DNA from: Actinomycetota bacterium
Lineage (GTDB): Bacteria; Actinomycetota; Actinomycetes; S36-B12; UBA5976
Direction: 5' to 3'
NCBI GenBank assembly: GCA_009923495.1
Contig: RFTJ01000006.1
Span: 1-61,172 of the forward strand
Length of the DNA stretch: 61,172 nucleotides
The position numbers were made by a program, and so were the translations under genes. The notes under the pieces were generated by a model. That model made no database searches. It had not been told where the DNA came from and saw nothing but the letters and a program-made list of their open reading frames with translations. Within the stretch, counting starts at the first letter, position 1. Every line of letters begins with the position of its first letter. Shown here in pieces: positions 50,395 through 61,172 of the stretch.

Positions 50395-50400
50395 TAGAAT
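50395..50400 (+). promoter_or_regulatory. Leaderless-type -10 box (TAGAAT)
   Basis: TAGAAT ends 6 nt before the gatC ATG, with no ribosome site. Confidence 0.45.
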
Positions 50401-50406
50401 TGGCTC

Positions 50407-50703
50407 ATGTCCGAAATTTCCAGTGATGATGTCTCACATTTGGCAAAGCTAGCTCGGATAGAGATACCCGAAGAGCAATTAGCCCATTACGCCCAGCAAT
50501 TAGATGCCATTTTGGATGCGGTTGCTCAAGTAGCTTCGGCGCCAACGCAAGATGTGCCCGCCATGAGCCATCCGGTGCCAATGACCAATGTTTTTCGAGC
50601 GGATGTCCCAGCTCAATCACTAACTGCCGAACAAGCCTTGGCCGGTGCCCCCTGCGTTGAGGACGACCGATTCCGAGTGCCACGCATTCTGGACGAGGAG
50701 TAA
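50407..50703 (+). CDS. gatC: Asp/Glu-tRNA amidotransferase subunit C
   Basis: The product has 98 residues. It wraps around GatA and holds the GatCAB complex together. The signature VSHLAKLARIEIPEEQLAHYAQQLDAIL lies at the N-terminus (in two parts here), and the C-terminal FRVPRILDEE is typical. Three nt separate it from gatA. Confidence 0.94.
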   Translation: MSEISSDDVSHLAKLARIEIPEEQLAHYAQQLDAILDAVAQVASAPTQDVPAMSHPVPMTNVFRADVPAQSLTAEQALAGAPCVEDDRFRVPRILDEE

Positions 50704-50706
50704 GCG

Positions 50707-52209
50707 GTGTCTGAATTAATAAAACTTGCAGCCTCAGAGCTAGCCAACAGATTAGCGGCAAAAGAGGTATCCGCGGTTGAGGTAGTTTCTGCACATTTAG
50801 AGCGCATCGCTCAGGTAGATGCTGATGTCCACGCCTTCTTGCATGTGGATTCCGAAGGCGCTTTGCAGCATGCAAAAGAGATTGATCAAAGTCGTACGGC
50901 AGGCGAGCGCCTCCCAGTGCTTGCCGGTGTGCCACTTGGCCTGAAGGACATTCTCACAACAAAAAATATGCCAACAACTTGTGGCTCCAGAGTATTAGCT
51001 GGTTGGCAGCCACCATACGACGCCACGGTTGTTAAAAAACTGCGCGCAGCGGGCATTGTCGTACTTGGCAAAACCAACATGGACGAATTCGCGATGGGTT
51101 CATCAACTGAACACTCAGCGTTCGGACCATCACACAACCCATGGGATTTGACCCGCATCCCAGGAGGCTCGGGTGGCGGTTCCTCTGCTTGCATTTCGGC
51201 ATTTGAAGCTCCGTTGGCCATTGGCTCCGACACTGGTGGCTCAATTCGGCAACCAGCAGCAGTAACTGGAACAGTTGGGGTAAAGCCAACTTACGGCGGG
51301 GTCAGCCGCTATGGTGTGGTTGCCTTGGCATCTTCTCTTGATCAGGTTGGCCCTTGTGGTCGAAATGTGCTCGACACTGCTTTATTGCATAGCGTTATTG
51401 CCGGCCATGACCCGATGGACTCAACTTCAATTAACGCTCCGGTGCCAGATGTAGTGGCAGCTGCAAAGCTTGGCGAAATTAAGGGCATGACCATTGGTGT
51501 TGTTAAAGAAATAAGTGGCGAGGGCTTTCAGGCAGGCGTTAAACAGCGCTTTGAAGAAGCGGTCGCTGTCCTTGAGAGTCTTGGCGCAAATGTGGTTGAA
51601 GTTTCTTGCCCTAACTTCCCATACGCACTTGCTGCCTACTACCTAATTTTGCCAAGTGAATGTTCAAGTAATCTCGCGAAATTTGATGGAATCCGATTCG
51701 GTCTTCGGGTAGGTGATGATGGCAACCATTCAGTCGAGCAGGTTATGAGCCTGACTCGTGCTGCTGGATTCGGCAGTGAAGTTATTCGTCGAGTGATTCT
51801 GGGCACTTATGCACTGTCGGCGGGATATTACGACGCCTACTATGGTCAAGCACAAAAAGTTCGCACTCTGATCGCTGGTGATTTTGCTAATGCATTCGCG
51901 AAAGTTGATGTTCTGATTTCGCCTACTGCGCCAACAACTGCGTTCAAGATTGGCGAAAAGTTGGATGACCCATTGGCTATGTACCTCAATGACGTAGCCA
52001 CAATTCCATTGAACTTAGCTGGCTTGCCAGGTATGAGTTTGCCAATTGGACTTGCGCCAGAAGATAACCTGCCAGTTGGATTGCAAATTATGGCTCCGGC
52101 AATGGCTGATGATCGACTCTACAATGTTGGCGCGGCCCTTGAGCGGGCCTTGTTAGCTAACTGGGGCGCACCAATTCTTAGCCAAGCCCCAGATTTGGTA
52201 GGTGCGTGA
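50707..52209 (+). CDS. gatA: Asp/Glu-tRNA amidotransferase subunit A
   Basis: The product has 500 residues from a GTG. It frees ammonia from glutamine for GatB. The amidase triad is complete: Lys in [10 protein letters not shown], cis-Ser and nucleophile Ser in [12 protein letters not shown] and [12 protein letters not shown]. Its stop shares bases with the gatB start (TGATG). Confidence 0.96.
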   Translation: MSELIKLAASELANRLAAKEVSAVEVVSAHLERIAQVDADVHAFLHVDSEGALQHAKEIDQSRTAGERLPVLAGVPLGLKDILTTKNMPTTCGSRVLAGWQPPYDATVVKKLRAAGIVVLGKTNMDEFAMGSSTEHSAFGPSHNPWDLTRIPGGSGGGSSACISAFEAPLAIGSDTGGSIRQPAAVTGTVGVKPTYGGVSRYGVVALASSLDQVGPCGRNVLDTALLHSVIAGHDPMDSTSINAPVPDVVAAAKLGEIKGMTIGVVKEISGEGFQAGVKQRFEEAVAVLESLGANVVEVSCPNFPYALAAYYLILPSECSSNLAKFDGIRFGLRVGDDGNHSVEQVMSLTRAAGFGSEVIRRVILGTYALSAGYYDAYYGQAQKVRTLIAGDFANAFAKVDVLISPTAPTTAFKIGEKLDDPLAMYLNDVATIPLNLAGLPGMSLPIGLAPEDNLPVGLQIMAPAMADDRLYNVGAALERALLANWGAPILSQAPDLVGA

Positions 52210-53723
52210 TGGCTGAAAAAGTTATGAATTTTGAGCAGGCAATTGAAAAGTTCGACCCAGTAATTGGGCTCGAGGTGCATGTTGAGCTGGGCACCAAAAC
52301 CAAAATGTTTTGTGGTTGTAGTACTGAGTTTGGTGCCGCCCCAAATACCCATGTTTGCCCGGTATGTCTCGGTTTGCCAGGTGCGCTACCCGCACTTAAT
52401 GAGATTGGCGTTGAATCTGCAATCCGCATCGGTCTGGCATTAAATTGCGAAATTGCTAATTGGTGTCGCTTTGCACGGAAAAACTATTTCTATCCAGACA
52501 TGCCTAAGAATTTCCAGACTTCGCAGTACGACGAACCTATTTGCTTCGAGGGTTACCTTGATGTGGATGTTGAAACAGATGAAGGTCGCAAAACCTTCCG
52601 AATCGAAATCGAACGCGCTCACATGGAAGAGGACACCGGAAAGAACTCACATGTTGGTGGTGCCACTGGACGAATTCACGGTGCCGATTATTCATTGGTT
52701 GATTACAACCGCGCTGGCATTCCGTTGATTGAAATTGTTACCAAACCAATAACGGGTACTGGGAAGTACGCTCCCGAAGTTGCCAAAGCCTATGTTGCAG
52801 CGCTTCGTGACATTTTACGAAACCTTGGAGTGAGCGATGTCAAGATGGAACAAGGCTCATTGCGTTGCGATGTTAACTTGTCGCTTCGGGATACCCCAGA
52901 ATCTGAGCTCGGTACCCGTTCAGAGACCAAGAATGTTAATTCCCTTCGTTCAGTAGAACGCGCAGTGCGTTATGAAATTTCTCGACAAGCTGCGCGTCTA
53001 ACTGACGGACAGCGCGTCATACAAGAAACTCGCCATTGGCATGAAGATACTGGTGTAACAACATCAGGACGTTCGAAAGAGCAAGCTGAAGATTATCGGT
53101 ACTTCCCAGAGCCAGATCTGCTTCCAATTGCTCCTTCGCGGGAGTGGGTAGAAAAACTTCGTAGCGAGTTGCCTGAAAATCCAGCACTTCGACGCGCTCG
53201 ATTGGCCAGCGAATGGGGAATCAGCGATTTTGATATGCAAACCTTAGTCAACTCTGGTGCCCTTGATTTGGTCCAGGACAGCATCGCTGCCGGTGTGGAT
53301 TCTGCTGCCGCCCGAAAGTGGTGGACTGGCGAACTTGCTCGCTTAGCTAACGAGCAGGAGATTGAGCTTTCAGGATTGCCGATTACTCATCAACATCTAG
53401 TTGATCTAGAAAAGTTAATTGCGGAAGGTGCGCTAAACGACAAACTTGCTCGCCAGGCAATCGAAGGTGTGCTGGCAGGCGAAGGAAGTATTGCCGAAGT
53501 AGTTGCTGGTCGTGGTCTTGCTGTGGTTTCTGACGATGGCCCATTGCTTGCCGCTATCGATGAAGCACTCGCCGCTGACCCAACCATTGCGGAAAAGATT
53601 CAAGGCGGTAAATTGCAGGCGGCTGGCGCGGTTGTTGGTGCCGTGATGAAAGCAACTCGGGGTCAAGCCGACGCAGCTCGTGTGCGAGAACTGTTGTTTG
53701 AGCGACTAGGCGTTAGCGAATAA
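52209..53723 (+). CDS. gatB: Asp/Glu-tRNA amidotransferase subunit B
   Basis: The product has 504 residues. It phosphorylates and amidates Glu-tRNA(Gln) or Asp-tRNA(Asn). It shows [18 protein letters not shown], the zinc Cys (CGCS, CPVCLG), [13 protein letters not shown] and [10 protein letters not shown], plus the C-terminal tail domain that binds tRNA. The ATG at 52209 is preferred to a GTG one codon earlier. Its 3' end overlaps the convergent amidase gene by 11 nt. Confidence 0.96.
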   Translation: MAEKVMNFEQAIEKFDPVIGLEVHVELGTKTKMFCGCSTEFGAAPNTHVCPVCLGLPGALPALNEIGVESAIRIGLALNCEIANWCRFARKNYFYPDMPKNFQTSQYDEPICFEGYLDVDVETDEGRKTFRIEIERAHMEEDTGKNSHVGGATGRIHGADYSLVDYNRAGIPLIEIVTKPITGTGKYAPEVAKAYVAALRDILRNLGVSDVKMEQGSLRCDVNLSLRDTPESELGTRSETKNVNSLRSVERAVRYEISRQAARLTDGQRVIQETRHWHEDTGVTTSGRSKEQAEDYRYFPEPDLLPIAPSREWVEKLRSELPENPALRRARLASEWGISDFDMQTLVNSGALDLVQDSIAAGVDSAAARKWWTGELARLANEQEIELSGLPITHQHLVDLEKLIAEGALNDKLARQAIEGVLAGEGSIAEVVAGRGLAVVSDDGPLLAAIDEALAADPTIAEKIQGGKLQAAGAVVGAVMKATRGQADAARVRELLFERLGVSE

Positions 53724-55155
53724 ACGACGGTCGCAGGTCAGAGAAACCGAGAACTCGCTCCAATTGACCCATTGCTCGAACCAGTCCCGCCTCATTACGC
53801 GGACGGGCGACGACACCGAGACCTACTGGCAGTCCATCCACAAAACCCATAGGCAAGCAGCCAATTGGCCAACCGGCCAAAGCTGGAGCACAGGTAATTG
53901 GACTGGCACCATCATAGTCATCGCCCGCACCTAGTGTGCTTTTCCAAGCTGGCCCATAGGAAGCGCCGATTAATACATCACAATCACTGATTGCAGGAGC
54001 AAGCACTTGTTCAACTGCCCAATTCAGAGCGACTTCTTTAGCTGAACGATACTTCTCATCCCTACCGCCAGTAGCCAATGCCAACTCAAATAACGACTGA
54101 TCAAAATGTGCCAACTCGGTATCGGCGTTATCCAGATTGAATTGCACAACATCAGCAAGTGACTGTACCCCAGCACCGGAACGACCAATTAGGTAGTTGG
54201 TTAAGTCTTCCTTTAGTTCGCTGAGCAAAATTGTGAGTTCTGCTTCGCCAACTTGTTCGGTATGTGGCGCTACCTTGACGTGCACCAACTCGATGCCGGC
54301 CGCCGAGATTGCGTTAAGGGCCTGCTCTAAAACCGCATTGGTTTCTTCTTCGCCCGTGCGCCATTGGTCTACAACGCCAATACGAAGTGGAGATTCGTCA
54401 TCACAAAGCTGAACAAGGTTGCGCACGCCAGCCATTACTTCAAGCATGAGTGCGATGTCTGGCACATTCCTACCCATTGGACCCGGCGAATCCATGGAGC
54501 CAGCAACTGGGATTACTCCTTCTCGAGATACCAAGCCAACCGTTGGCTTGATGCCAACTACCCCGTTGAGCGAAGATGGACAAACTATCGAGCCATCAGT
54601 TTCGGTACCCACGGCAAGTGGTGCAAGCCCCGCCGCAATTGCAGCGCCAGAACCGGATGATGATCCACCCGCATTGTGTTGGTATTTCCATGGATTGGCA
54701 GTAACGCCATTGACGGCGGACCAACCACTAGTTGATTTGAACGAGCGGATGTTGGCCCATTCAGAAAGATTTGTAGACCCAAGGATGATGGCGCCGGCAT
54801 CACGAAGGTTTTTAACTAATGGGGCATCAGCAACAACTGTTCGACCAGCCAGTGCCAGCGAGCCCGCTGTTGCTGGCAAGCCAACCGCTTCAATGTTGTC
54901 TTTTACTAAAACCGGCAGACCATGTAGTGGCTTTGTGCTGGGATTTGCATCCGCATACTGCGCCTGCGCAAGAGCATCAGGATTAATTGCGAGCACTGAT
55001 TTGAGGCCATCAGCAGTGTCGTCTAACTCTTGGATTCGAACAATGAGTGCCTCAGTTAGTTCAACACTGGATAGGGCACCCGCCTGCAAATCAGCAAGGA
55101 GTTCGGTAGCGGTAGCAAATCCATAATCTGCAGTATCAACACTTGGGTCACTCAT
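53713..55155 (-). CDS. Amidase-signature family amidase
   Basis: The product has 480 residues. The amidase triad is present: Lys in [11 protein letters not shown], Ser-rich [15 protein letters not shown] and [13 protein letters not shown]. It is a relative of GatA but without GatB/C partners, and it runs against gatB, so it is probably a hydrolase of small amides. The closest pattern is the peptide-amidase/6-aminohexanoate branch; the substrate is unknown. No signal peptide is visible. Confidence 0.88.
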   Translation of the reverse strand: MSDPSVDTADYGFATATELLADLQAGALSSVELTEALIVRIQELDDTADGLKSVLAINPDALAQAQYADANPSTKPLHGLPVLVKDNIEAVGLPATAGSLALAGRTVVADAPLVKNLRDAGAIILGSTNLSEWANIRSFKSTSGWSAVNGVTANPWKYQHNAGGSSSGSGAAIAAGLAPLAVGTETDGSIVCPSSLNGVVGIKPTVGLVSREGVIPVAGSMDSPGPMGRNVPDIALMLEVMAGVRNLVQLCDDESPLRIGVVDQWRTGEEETNAVLEQALNAISAAGIELVHVKVAPHTEQVGEAELTILLSELKEDLTNYLIGRSGAGVQSLADVVQFNLDNADTELAHFDQSLFELALATGGRDEKYRSAKEVALNWAVEQVLAPAISDCDVLIGASYGPAWKSTLGAGDDYDGASPITCAPALAGWPIGCLPMGFVDGLPVGLGVVARPRNEAGLVRAMGQLERVLGFSDLRPSFIR

Positions 55156-55254
55156 TTGATTAGCGTGGCAGATAAGTGCGTCTGTGTCACTTCAGAAAAG
55201 TAACGAATCGCCCATAAAGTCACAGGCGTAACATCAGCACCAACTTCGGAGAGG

Positions 55255-55260
55255 TAAATT
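55255..55260 (+). promoter_or_regulatory. Leaderless-type -10 box (TAAATT)
   Basis: TAAATT ends 6 nt before the ilvD ATG at 55267; GGAGAGG upstream lies too far away to act as a ribosome site. Confidence 0.4.
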
Positions 55261-55266
55261 AGTCAC

Positions 55267-56955
55267 ATGAGCAATATGAAGCCAAGAAGTTGGGAAGTTA
55301 CTGATGGCCTAGAGCGCACTGCGGCGCGCGGAATGCTACGCGCCGTCGGCATGGGCGATGAGGATTGGGTGAAGCCACAAATCGGTATTGCCTCATCTTG
55401 GAACGAGATTACGCCTTGCAACTTGTCACTTGATCGTCTGGCAAAAGCAGCTCGTGACGGTGTCTTTGAAGCAGGCGGCTTTCCAATGCAGTTCGGGACA
55501 ATTTCAGTTTCAGATGGCATTTCTATGGGCCATGAAGGCATGCACTTTTCGTTAGTGAGTCGTGAAATCATTGCCGACTCAGTTGAAGCTGTGATGCAGG
55601 CAGAGCGCCTTGATGGCATGGTGACTTTCGCCGGTTGCGATAAGTCGCTCCCAGGAATGTTGATGTCAGCGGCGCGACTAGATGTAGCCAGTGTGTTTGT
55701 TTACGCAGGTTCGATCTTGCCGGGTAACGTAACTTTGAGTGATGGTAGCAATCGAGATGTAACTATCATTGATGCGTTTGAAGCTGTGGGTGCTTGTGCT
55801 CGAGGTTTGATGAGCGAAGATGATGTTGATCGTATTGAGCGGGCGATTTGCCCAGGTGAAGGTGCGTGTGGCGGTATGTACACCGCAAACACCATGGCAT
55901 CAGCTGCGGAAGCGATGGGAATGTCACTTCCAGGTTCTGCCTCACCTCCGTCAGTTGATCGCCGGCGGGATGGCTTCGCAGTTGCTTCGGGTCACGCTGT
56001 TATTGAATTAATTCGCCAGGGAATTACTACCCGAGACATCATTACTCGTGAATCCTTACTGAATGCAATTTCAATCGTGATGGCTTTCGGCGGCTCAACA
56101 AATGCCGTGCTGCACCTTTTGGCGATTGCCCACGAAGCAGACGTTGATTTAGACCTCGACGACTTCAAACGAGTAAGTGCCAAGGTGCCATTACTTGCTG
56201 ATGTGAAACCATTTGGTCGCTATGTGATGAGCGATGTCGACACAGTCGGCGGCGTGCCGGTTGTAATGAAGGCGCTTCTTGACGCCGGACTGATCAATGG
56301 CGACTGCATGACGGTTACTGGAAAGACCGTTGCCGAGAATTTAGAAAAACTTGATTCACCAGATCCCGACGGCGCAATCTTGCATGCAATCAAAGAACCG
56401 CTCGGTGGCGTCGGTGGCATTCGAATTTTGAAAGGCTCGCTGGCCCCAGACGGCGCTGTCTGTAAAGCAGCTGGTATCCCAGTAGATGTTTTTGAAGGTC
56501 CGGCAAAAGTTTTTGAACGCGAGCGGGCGGCCATGGACGCACTTGAAACCGGAGACATCCAAGCCGGAGATGTTGTCATCATTCGTTACGAGGGGCCGCA
56601 AGGTGGTCCAGGCATGCGCGAGATGTTGATGATTACTGCAGCAATCAAAGGCGCTGGACTTGGTAAAGATGTCCTATTGATTACTGACGGCCGCTTCAGT
56701 GGTGGCACAACCGGACTGTGCGTCGGTCACGTAGCTCCAGAAGCCTTGGCTGGCGGCCCGATTGGCCTGGTGCAAAATGGCGATCGAGTGCGCATTGACA
56801 TTCCAAATCAGACTTTGGATCTGCTTGTTTCTGAAACCGAACTTGAGAGCCGTCGAGCACAGTGGCAGCCACTTCCACATAAGTTCAACCGTGGTGTGCT
56901 AGCAAAGTACTCAAAACTTGTTGGCTCAGCCGCTCAAGGCGCTGTCTGCGATTAA
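55267..56955 (+). CDS. ilvD: Dihydroxy-acid dehydratase
   Basis: The product has 562 residues. It dehydrates dihydroxy acids in isoleucine and valine synthesis. The iron-sulfur Cys are in [11 protein letters not shown] and [14 protein letters not shown], with a further one expected in the N-terminal region (ITPCNLS). The catalytic Ser region [14 protein letters not shown] is near residue 475. ilvBNC follow after 245 nt, so the branched-chain genes are clustered but probably on separate transcripts. Confidence 0.96.
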   Translation: MSNMKPRSWEVTDGLERTAARGMLRAVGMGDEDWVKPQIGIASSWNEITPCNLSLDRLAKAARDGVFEAGGFPMQFGTISVSDGISMGHEGMHFSLVSREIIADSVEAVMQAERLDGMVTFAGCDKSLPGMLMSAARLDVASVFVYAGSILPGNVTLSDGSNRDVTIIDAFEAVGACARGLMSEDDVDRIERAICPGEGACGGMYTANTMASAAEAMGMSLPGSASPPSVDRRRDGFAVASGHAVIELIRQGITTRDIITRESLLNAISIVMAFGGSTNAVLHLLAIAHEADVDLDLDDFKRVSAKVPLLADVKPFGRYVMSDVDTVGGVPVVMKALLDAGLINGDCMTVTGKTVAENLEKLDSPDPDGAILHAIKEPLGGVGGIRILKGSLAPDGAVCKAAGIPVDVFEGPAKVFERERAAMDALETGDIQAGDVVIIRYEGPQGGPGMREMLMITAAIKGAGLGKDVLLITDGRFSGGTTGLCVGHVAPEALAGGPIGLVQNGDRVRIDIPNQTLDLLVSETELESRRAQWQPLPHKFNRGVLAKYSKLVGSAAQGAVCD

Positions 56956-56962
56956 TTGAAAC

Positions 56963-56991
56963 TTACGCGATTTCGCAAGATTGTTACGCGA
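56963..56991 (+). promoter_or_regulatory. Direct repeat TTACGCGA upstream of ilvBNC
   Basis: TTACGCGA occurs at 56963-56970 and again at 56984-56991, 21 bp (two helical turns) apart. TTTCGCAAG lies between as a near-inverted copy. It is a candidate operator for the ilvBNC promoter, whose -35/-10 I cannot place. The remaining leader to 57200 shows no T-box motif and no run of Val/Ile/Leu codons. Confidence 0.4.
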
Positions 56992-57200
56992 AAATTGTCA
57001 TCTAGCCATATTTTGCATTTTCACATACACTTTTAAGACGATCAACACCGCAGTGGTGGGGATAGTACGCAGGTAGCAAGCCAAGAGCGAACTACAGGCA
57101 GGTTTCTGTTACAAGTCGATTCGGCGCAGAGATTTACTATCCAGCCAGCCAGCATTGCGCGAGACGTCGAAGCGATCCTTCGAAGAAATGGAGAAGACTT

Positions 57201-58946
57201 ATGTCTGAACAAATCACTGGCGCACAGAGCCTAGTTCGCTCACTCGAACATGCCGATGTTGATGTTGTTTTCGGCATTCCAGGCGGGGCAATTTTGCCAG
57301 CCTATGACCCTTTAATGGATTCTAAAAAAGTCCGCCACATTTTGGTGCGCCACGAACAAGGCGCTGGCCATGCTGCTGAAGGTTACGCATCAGTAACCGG
57401 TCGCGTTGGCGTATGTATGGCAACCAGTGGGCCGGGAGCAACTAATCTAGTTACCCCAATCGCCGATGCCCACATGGACTCAGTTCCACTCGTTGCCATA
57501 ACTGGACAGGTGCCTGGGCCAGCAATTGGTACCGACGCTTTTCAAGAAGCTGATATTCGGGGCATTACGATGCCAATCACAAAACATAATTATTTAGTGC
57601 GTGACGCTGATGAAATTCCACGCGCAATTGCAGAAGCATTCCACATTGCCTCAACTGGGCGCCCCGGACCAGTGCTAGTTGACATCACTAAGGATGCCTT
57701 GCAAGCAATGACAACTTTTGACTGGCCAGAAGTATTGGATTTGCCTGGCTACAAACCAACTACCAAGCCACATGGTCGCCAAATCAAAGAGGCTGCCCGC
57801 ATGATTGTCGAGGCAAAGCGACCCGTGCTTTATGTCGGTGGTGGCGTAATTCGTGCTGGCGCATCGCGCGAATTGCGAGAACTTGCCGAGCTGACTGGAA
57901 TTCCAGTGGTCACGACCTTGATGGCACGCGGAGCTTTCCCGGACAGTCATGTGCAACACATGGGTATGCCAGGTATGCACGGAACTGTTGGCGCAGTTGG
58001 CGCACTGCAGCAAAGTGACTTACTGATTACCCTAGGAGCTCGTTTTGATGACCGAGTTACTGGAAAACTTTCGTCTTTTGCACCAAAAGCCAAGGTAATT
58101 CACATTGACATTGACCCTGCTGAAATTGGCAAGAACCGTTATGCCGATATTCCAATCGTTTCGGATGTGCGCGCGGCCATTATCCAACTGGTTCCGGCAA
58201 TCACTGCGGAATTCGATGCAGGAAATCGTGAAGATTTAACGGGGTGGTGGAAGACGCTAAATCACCTGCGCGAGAATTATCCGCTTGGTTATGACCTGCC
58301 AAATGATGGCACTCTCTCTCCACAACTAGTCATTGAGCGCCTAGGCAAAATTGCGGGACCTGAAGCAATCTATGCAGCGGGTGTGGGGCAGCACCAGATG
58401 TGGGCAGCGCAGTTTGTTGGCTATGAAAATCCAAACACTTGGATAAATAGTGGTGGCTTAGGCACGATGGGTTACGCCGTACCAGCTGCTATGGGGGCCA
58501 AAGTTGGTGCGCCAGATAAAACGGTTTGGGCAATAGATGGTGACGGTTGTTTCCAGATGACCAATCAGGAACTGGCCACCTGCACAATAAACGAGATTCC
58601 TATCAAGGTCGCCTTGATAAATAACTCATCACTAGGCATGGTGCGTCAATGGCAAACCTTGTTCTACAACGAGCGTTACAGCAACACTGACCTTCATTCA
58701 CATTCGTTCCCAGACTTTGTGAAGTTGGCAGATGCTTACGGCTGCCTTGGACTTCGTTGTGACAAGCCTGAAGATGTTGATAAGACCATCGAAAAAGCCA
58801 TGAGCACCAATGATGTACCTGTCGTGATCGACTTTCAGGTTCATCGCGATGCGATGGTTTGGCCAATGGTGGCTGCTGGCAAGAGCAATGATGAAATTCA
58901 ATTTGCCCGCGATCTAGCGCCAGCTTGGGAACGAGAGGAGGCATAG
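57201..58946 (+). CDS. ilvB: Acetolactate synthase large subunit
   Basis: The product has 581 residues. It condenses pyruvate units with TPP in valine and isoleucine synthesis. [14 protein letters not shown] is the N-terminal substrate loop, the TPP glutamate is in [14 protein letters not shown] (about residue 52), and the TPP/Mg motif runs from [12 protein letters not shown] to [19 protein letters not shown] precedes the ATG. It heads ilvBNC. Confidence 0.96.
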   Translation: MSEQITGAQSLVRSLEHADVDVVFGIPGGAILPAYDPLMDSKKVRHILVRHEQGAGHAAEGYASVTGRVGVCMATSGPGATNLVTPIADAHMDSVPLVAITGQVPGPAIGTDAFQEADIRGITMPITKHNYLVRDADEIPRAIAEAFHIASTGRPGPVLVDITKDALQAMTTFDWPEVLDLPGYKPTTKPHGRQIKEAARMIVEAKRPVLYVGGGVIRAGASRELRELAELTGIPVVTTLMARGAFPDSHVQHMGMPGMHGTVGAVGALQQSDLLITLGARFDDRVTGKLSSFAPKAKVIHIDIDPAEIGKNRYADIPIVSDVRAAIIQLVPAITAEFDAGNREDLTGWWKTLNHLRENYPLGYDLPNDGTLSPQLVIERLGKIAGPEAIYAAGVGQHQMWAAQFVGYENPNTWINSGGLGTMGYAVPAAMGAKVGAPDKTVWAIDGDGCFQMTNQELATCTINEIPIKVALINNSSLGMVRQWQTLFYNERYSNTDLHSHSFPDFVKLADAYGCLGLRCDKPEDVDKTIEKAMSTNDVPVVIDFQVHRDAMVWPMVAAGKSNDEIQFARDLAPAWEREEA

Positions 58947-58948
58947 TC

Positions 58949-59473
58949 ATGGGTCGTCACACGTTATCCGTCTTAGTCCAAGATCAGCCTGGAGTTTTGG
59001 CTCGAATCTCTGCGCTATTTTCTCGACGCGGTTACAACATTGAGTCGCTTGCCGTTGGCCCAACCGAAGTTGCCGGCATATCGCGCATGACCATAGTCAC
59101 CGATGTCGACGATAACTCACTTGAGCAAATCACCAAGCAGCTCAACAAATTAATTAACGTGCTCAAAATTGTTGAACTAGACGGTTTGGCTGCTGTTGAG
59201 CGCGAACTGATGCTGATAAAAGTCAAGGCCGACGATCACAACCGCACTGGCGTACTGCAACTCGTTGAGTTATTTCGCGCCAAGGTCGTAGATGTAAGCC
59301 CTGATGCGGTCACCATTGAAGCAACCGGTTCTCGGGAGAAACTGGAAGCGCTTTGCGATGGCTTGCAACCATACGGAATCAAGGAAATCGTGCAGTCTGG
59401 CGTAGTAGCCCTAGCGCGCGGCTCTCGTTCGATTGGCGATCGAGCACTTCGCAGTGCAGATCGCCTTGCCTAA
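58949..59473 (+). CDS. ilvN: Acetolactate synthase regulatory subunit
   Basis: The product has 174 residues; the ATG at 58949 follows AGAGGAGG and the ilvB stop by 2 nt, and an earlier in-frame start would lie within ilvB. The N-terminal ACT domain (LSVLVQDQPGVLARISALFS) binds valine for feedback inhibition, and a second ACT-like domain follows (ELMLIKVKADDHNRTGVLQL). Confidence 0.95.
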   Translation: MGRHTLSVLVQDQPGVLARISALFSRRGYNIESLAVGPTEVAGISRMTIVTDVDDNSLEQITKQLNKLINVLKIVELDGLAAVERELMLIKVKADDHNRTGVLQLVELFRAKVVDVSPDAVTIEATGSREKLEALCDGLQPYGIKEIVQSGVVALARGSRSIGDRALRSADRLA

Positions 59474-60568
<1,095 letters not shown>

Positions 60569-60570
60569 TC

Positions 60571-61172
60571 ATGCCTGCTGCACTGGTAACGGGTACTTTC
60601 AATCCGCCACACATGGGCCATGTTCGGCTCATCAAGGCGGCGATCGAAAAACGCGACCAAGTCGTAGTTGTCGTTTTAGCTCAGCCACACGATCGCTTCA
60701 GTGCCGAACTGCGAGCAAAGGCCTTAATTCAAGATTGCCTCGCCGAAGGCGTGGACGAAGCCGATATGACCGTTGTTTTCGGATACGAATCAACGCCGTA
60801 TCAGCCCGAAAACCCAGCTGTATTGAAGTCGAATGCTCGAGTGATTGAAGCTCACTTGCGGCATACTCCACCCGTTGACTTACTTGTGACATCCGAGAAG
60901 AACGGCGCCGACTTCGCCGCATTGCTTGGCCTTCATCACCACAGTCATGATCCAAATCGCGAAATCGTCTCAGTGTCGTCAACTCAGATTCGCAAAGACC
61001 TAATTAGCAATTGGCATCTTCTAGGTCCAGGTTCGAGGGAACTTTTGGCTATCCGCGCGGTATTCATTGGTGCTGAGTCAACGGGAACCACAACAACCGC
61101 GCTGGCAGTGCAAGAAGCCCTCAAAGCTCGTGGTGGAAATTTCAAGCACACGAACTACATTCGCGAATATGG
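60571..61172 (+). CDS. NadR-like protein: NMN adenylyltransferase plus kinase domain (cut by window end)
   Basis: About 200 residues are present and the frame runs off the window. TGTFNPPHMGHVRL is the nucleotidyltransferase T/HxGH motif, and SVSSTQIRKDL is the ISSTxIR motif that binds ATP. This half should make NAD from NMN. A P-loop follows (FIGAESTGTTTTALAV), expected to begin a ribosylnicotinamide kinase as in NadR. The conserved Lys of the P-loop is Thr here (61087-61089). It starts 2 nt behind ilvC without a clear ribosome site, so it may be coupled to that operon. There is no N-terminal helix-turn-helix, unlike enterobacterial NadR. Confidence 0.8.
   Translation, partial: MPAALVTGTFNPPHMGHVRLIKAAIEKRDQVVVVVLAQPHDRFSAELRAKALIQDCLAEGVDEADMTVVFGYESTPYQPENPAVLKSNARVIEAHLRHTPPVDLLVTSEKNGADFAALLGLHHHSHDPNREIVSVSSTQIRKDLISNWHLLGPGSRELLAIRAVFIGAESTGTTTTALAVQEALKARGGNFKHTNYIREY

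Noticed and set aside
54419-55126. Long plus-strand frame of 235 codons inside the amidase gene
   Set aside because: It is antisense to a gene with a complete amidase triad, and its composition is that of a mirrored coding frame.
56956-57200. T-box or attenuator leader before ilvB
   Set aside because: No AGGGTGG-type T-box motif and no run of Val, Ile or Leu codons followed by a terminator hairpin were seen.

Overview
The window reads as chromosomal DNA of an actinobacterium with moderate GC, compact spacing and many small overlaps. The evidence is a WhiB-family protein, the GlgE/GlgB maltosyltransferase pair, an Asp-type MurA, the order rpmE-prfA-prmC-sua5-glyA-wecA-atp operon, and ilvB-ilvN-ilvC. 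A streamlined planktonic lineage of the Nanopelagicales type is plausible, but no marker in the window proves it. No rRNA, tRNA, CRISPR array or intact insertion sequence was found.

Region 1 (1-13,100) is accessory. On the minus strand, 255-1415 holds a short Lys/Pro-rich protein, a 53-residue relative of its central segment, the C-terminal half of a PIN-domain toxin and a fragment resembling a restriction enzyme; this looks like decayed defence DNA. A TPR protein follows, then two paralogous ECF-sigma-like proteins (3415-4098 and 6703-7263). Between them lie a histone-deacetylase-fold hydrolase coupled to a HEAT/LRV-like protein, and a WhiB domain fused to a C-terminal helix-turn-helix. Next come two tandem dual-specificity-like phosphatases coupled to an unknown 276-residue protein, a YbjN-like protein, a regulator with a dead Nudix box (NrtR-like), and a divergent ARPP-1-like gene followed by another unknown. 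A perfect 9-bp inverted repeat lies over both promoters between the regulator and the ARPP-1-like gene, and one of its half-sites recurs upstream of the deacetylase gene. I propose this as an ADP-ribose/NAD-responsive signalling regulon.

Region 2 (13,190-29,280) is core. It holds a secreted peptidase, L31, release factor 1 with its methyltransferase PrmC, the tRNA t6A enzyme Sua5, GlyA, a WecA-type lipid-sugar transferase, an OmpA-like secreted protein, two small ATP-synthase-associated membrane proteins and the complete F1Fo ATP synthase operon ending in a strong terminator.

Region 3 (29,300-39,320) holds a cobalamin adenosyltransferase, MurA with Asp in place of the catalytic Cys, a 1121-residue secreted protein with a duplicated four-cysteine module, two alpha/beta hydrolases, a DUF2127 membrane protein and a thioredoxin-TPR protein. 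Region 4 (39,320-45,710) is glycogen/alpha-glucan metabolism: glgX, glgE and glgB. Region 5 (45,900-61,172) holds cysteine desulfurase-mnmA-ligA, gatCAB, an amidase, ilvD, ilvBNC and a NadR-like gene cut by the window end.

Many transcription units start without a Shine-Dalgarno sequence, with a YANNNT hexamer ending 6-7 nt before the start codon. This indicates widespread leaderless mRNAs and was used to choose several starts.
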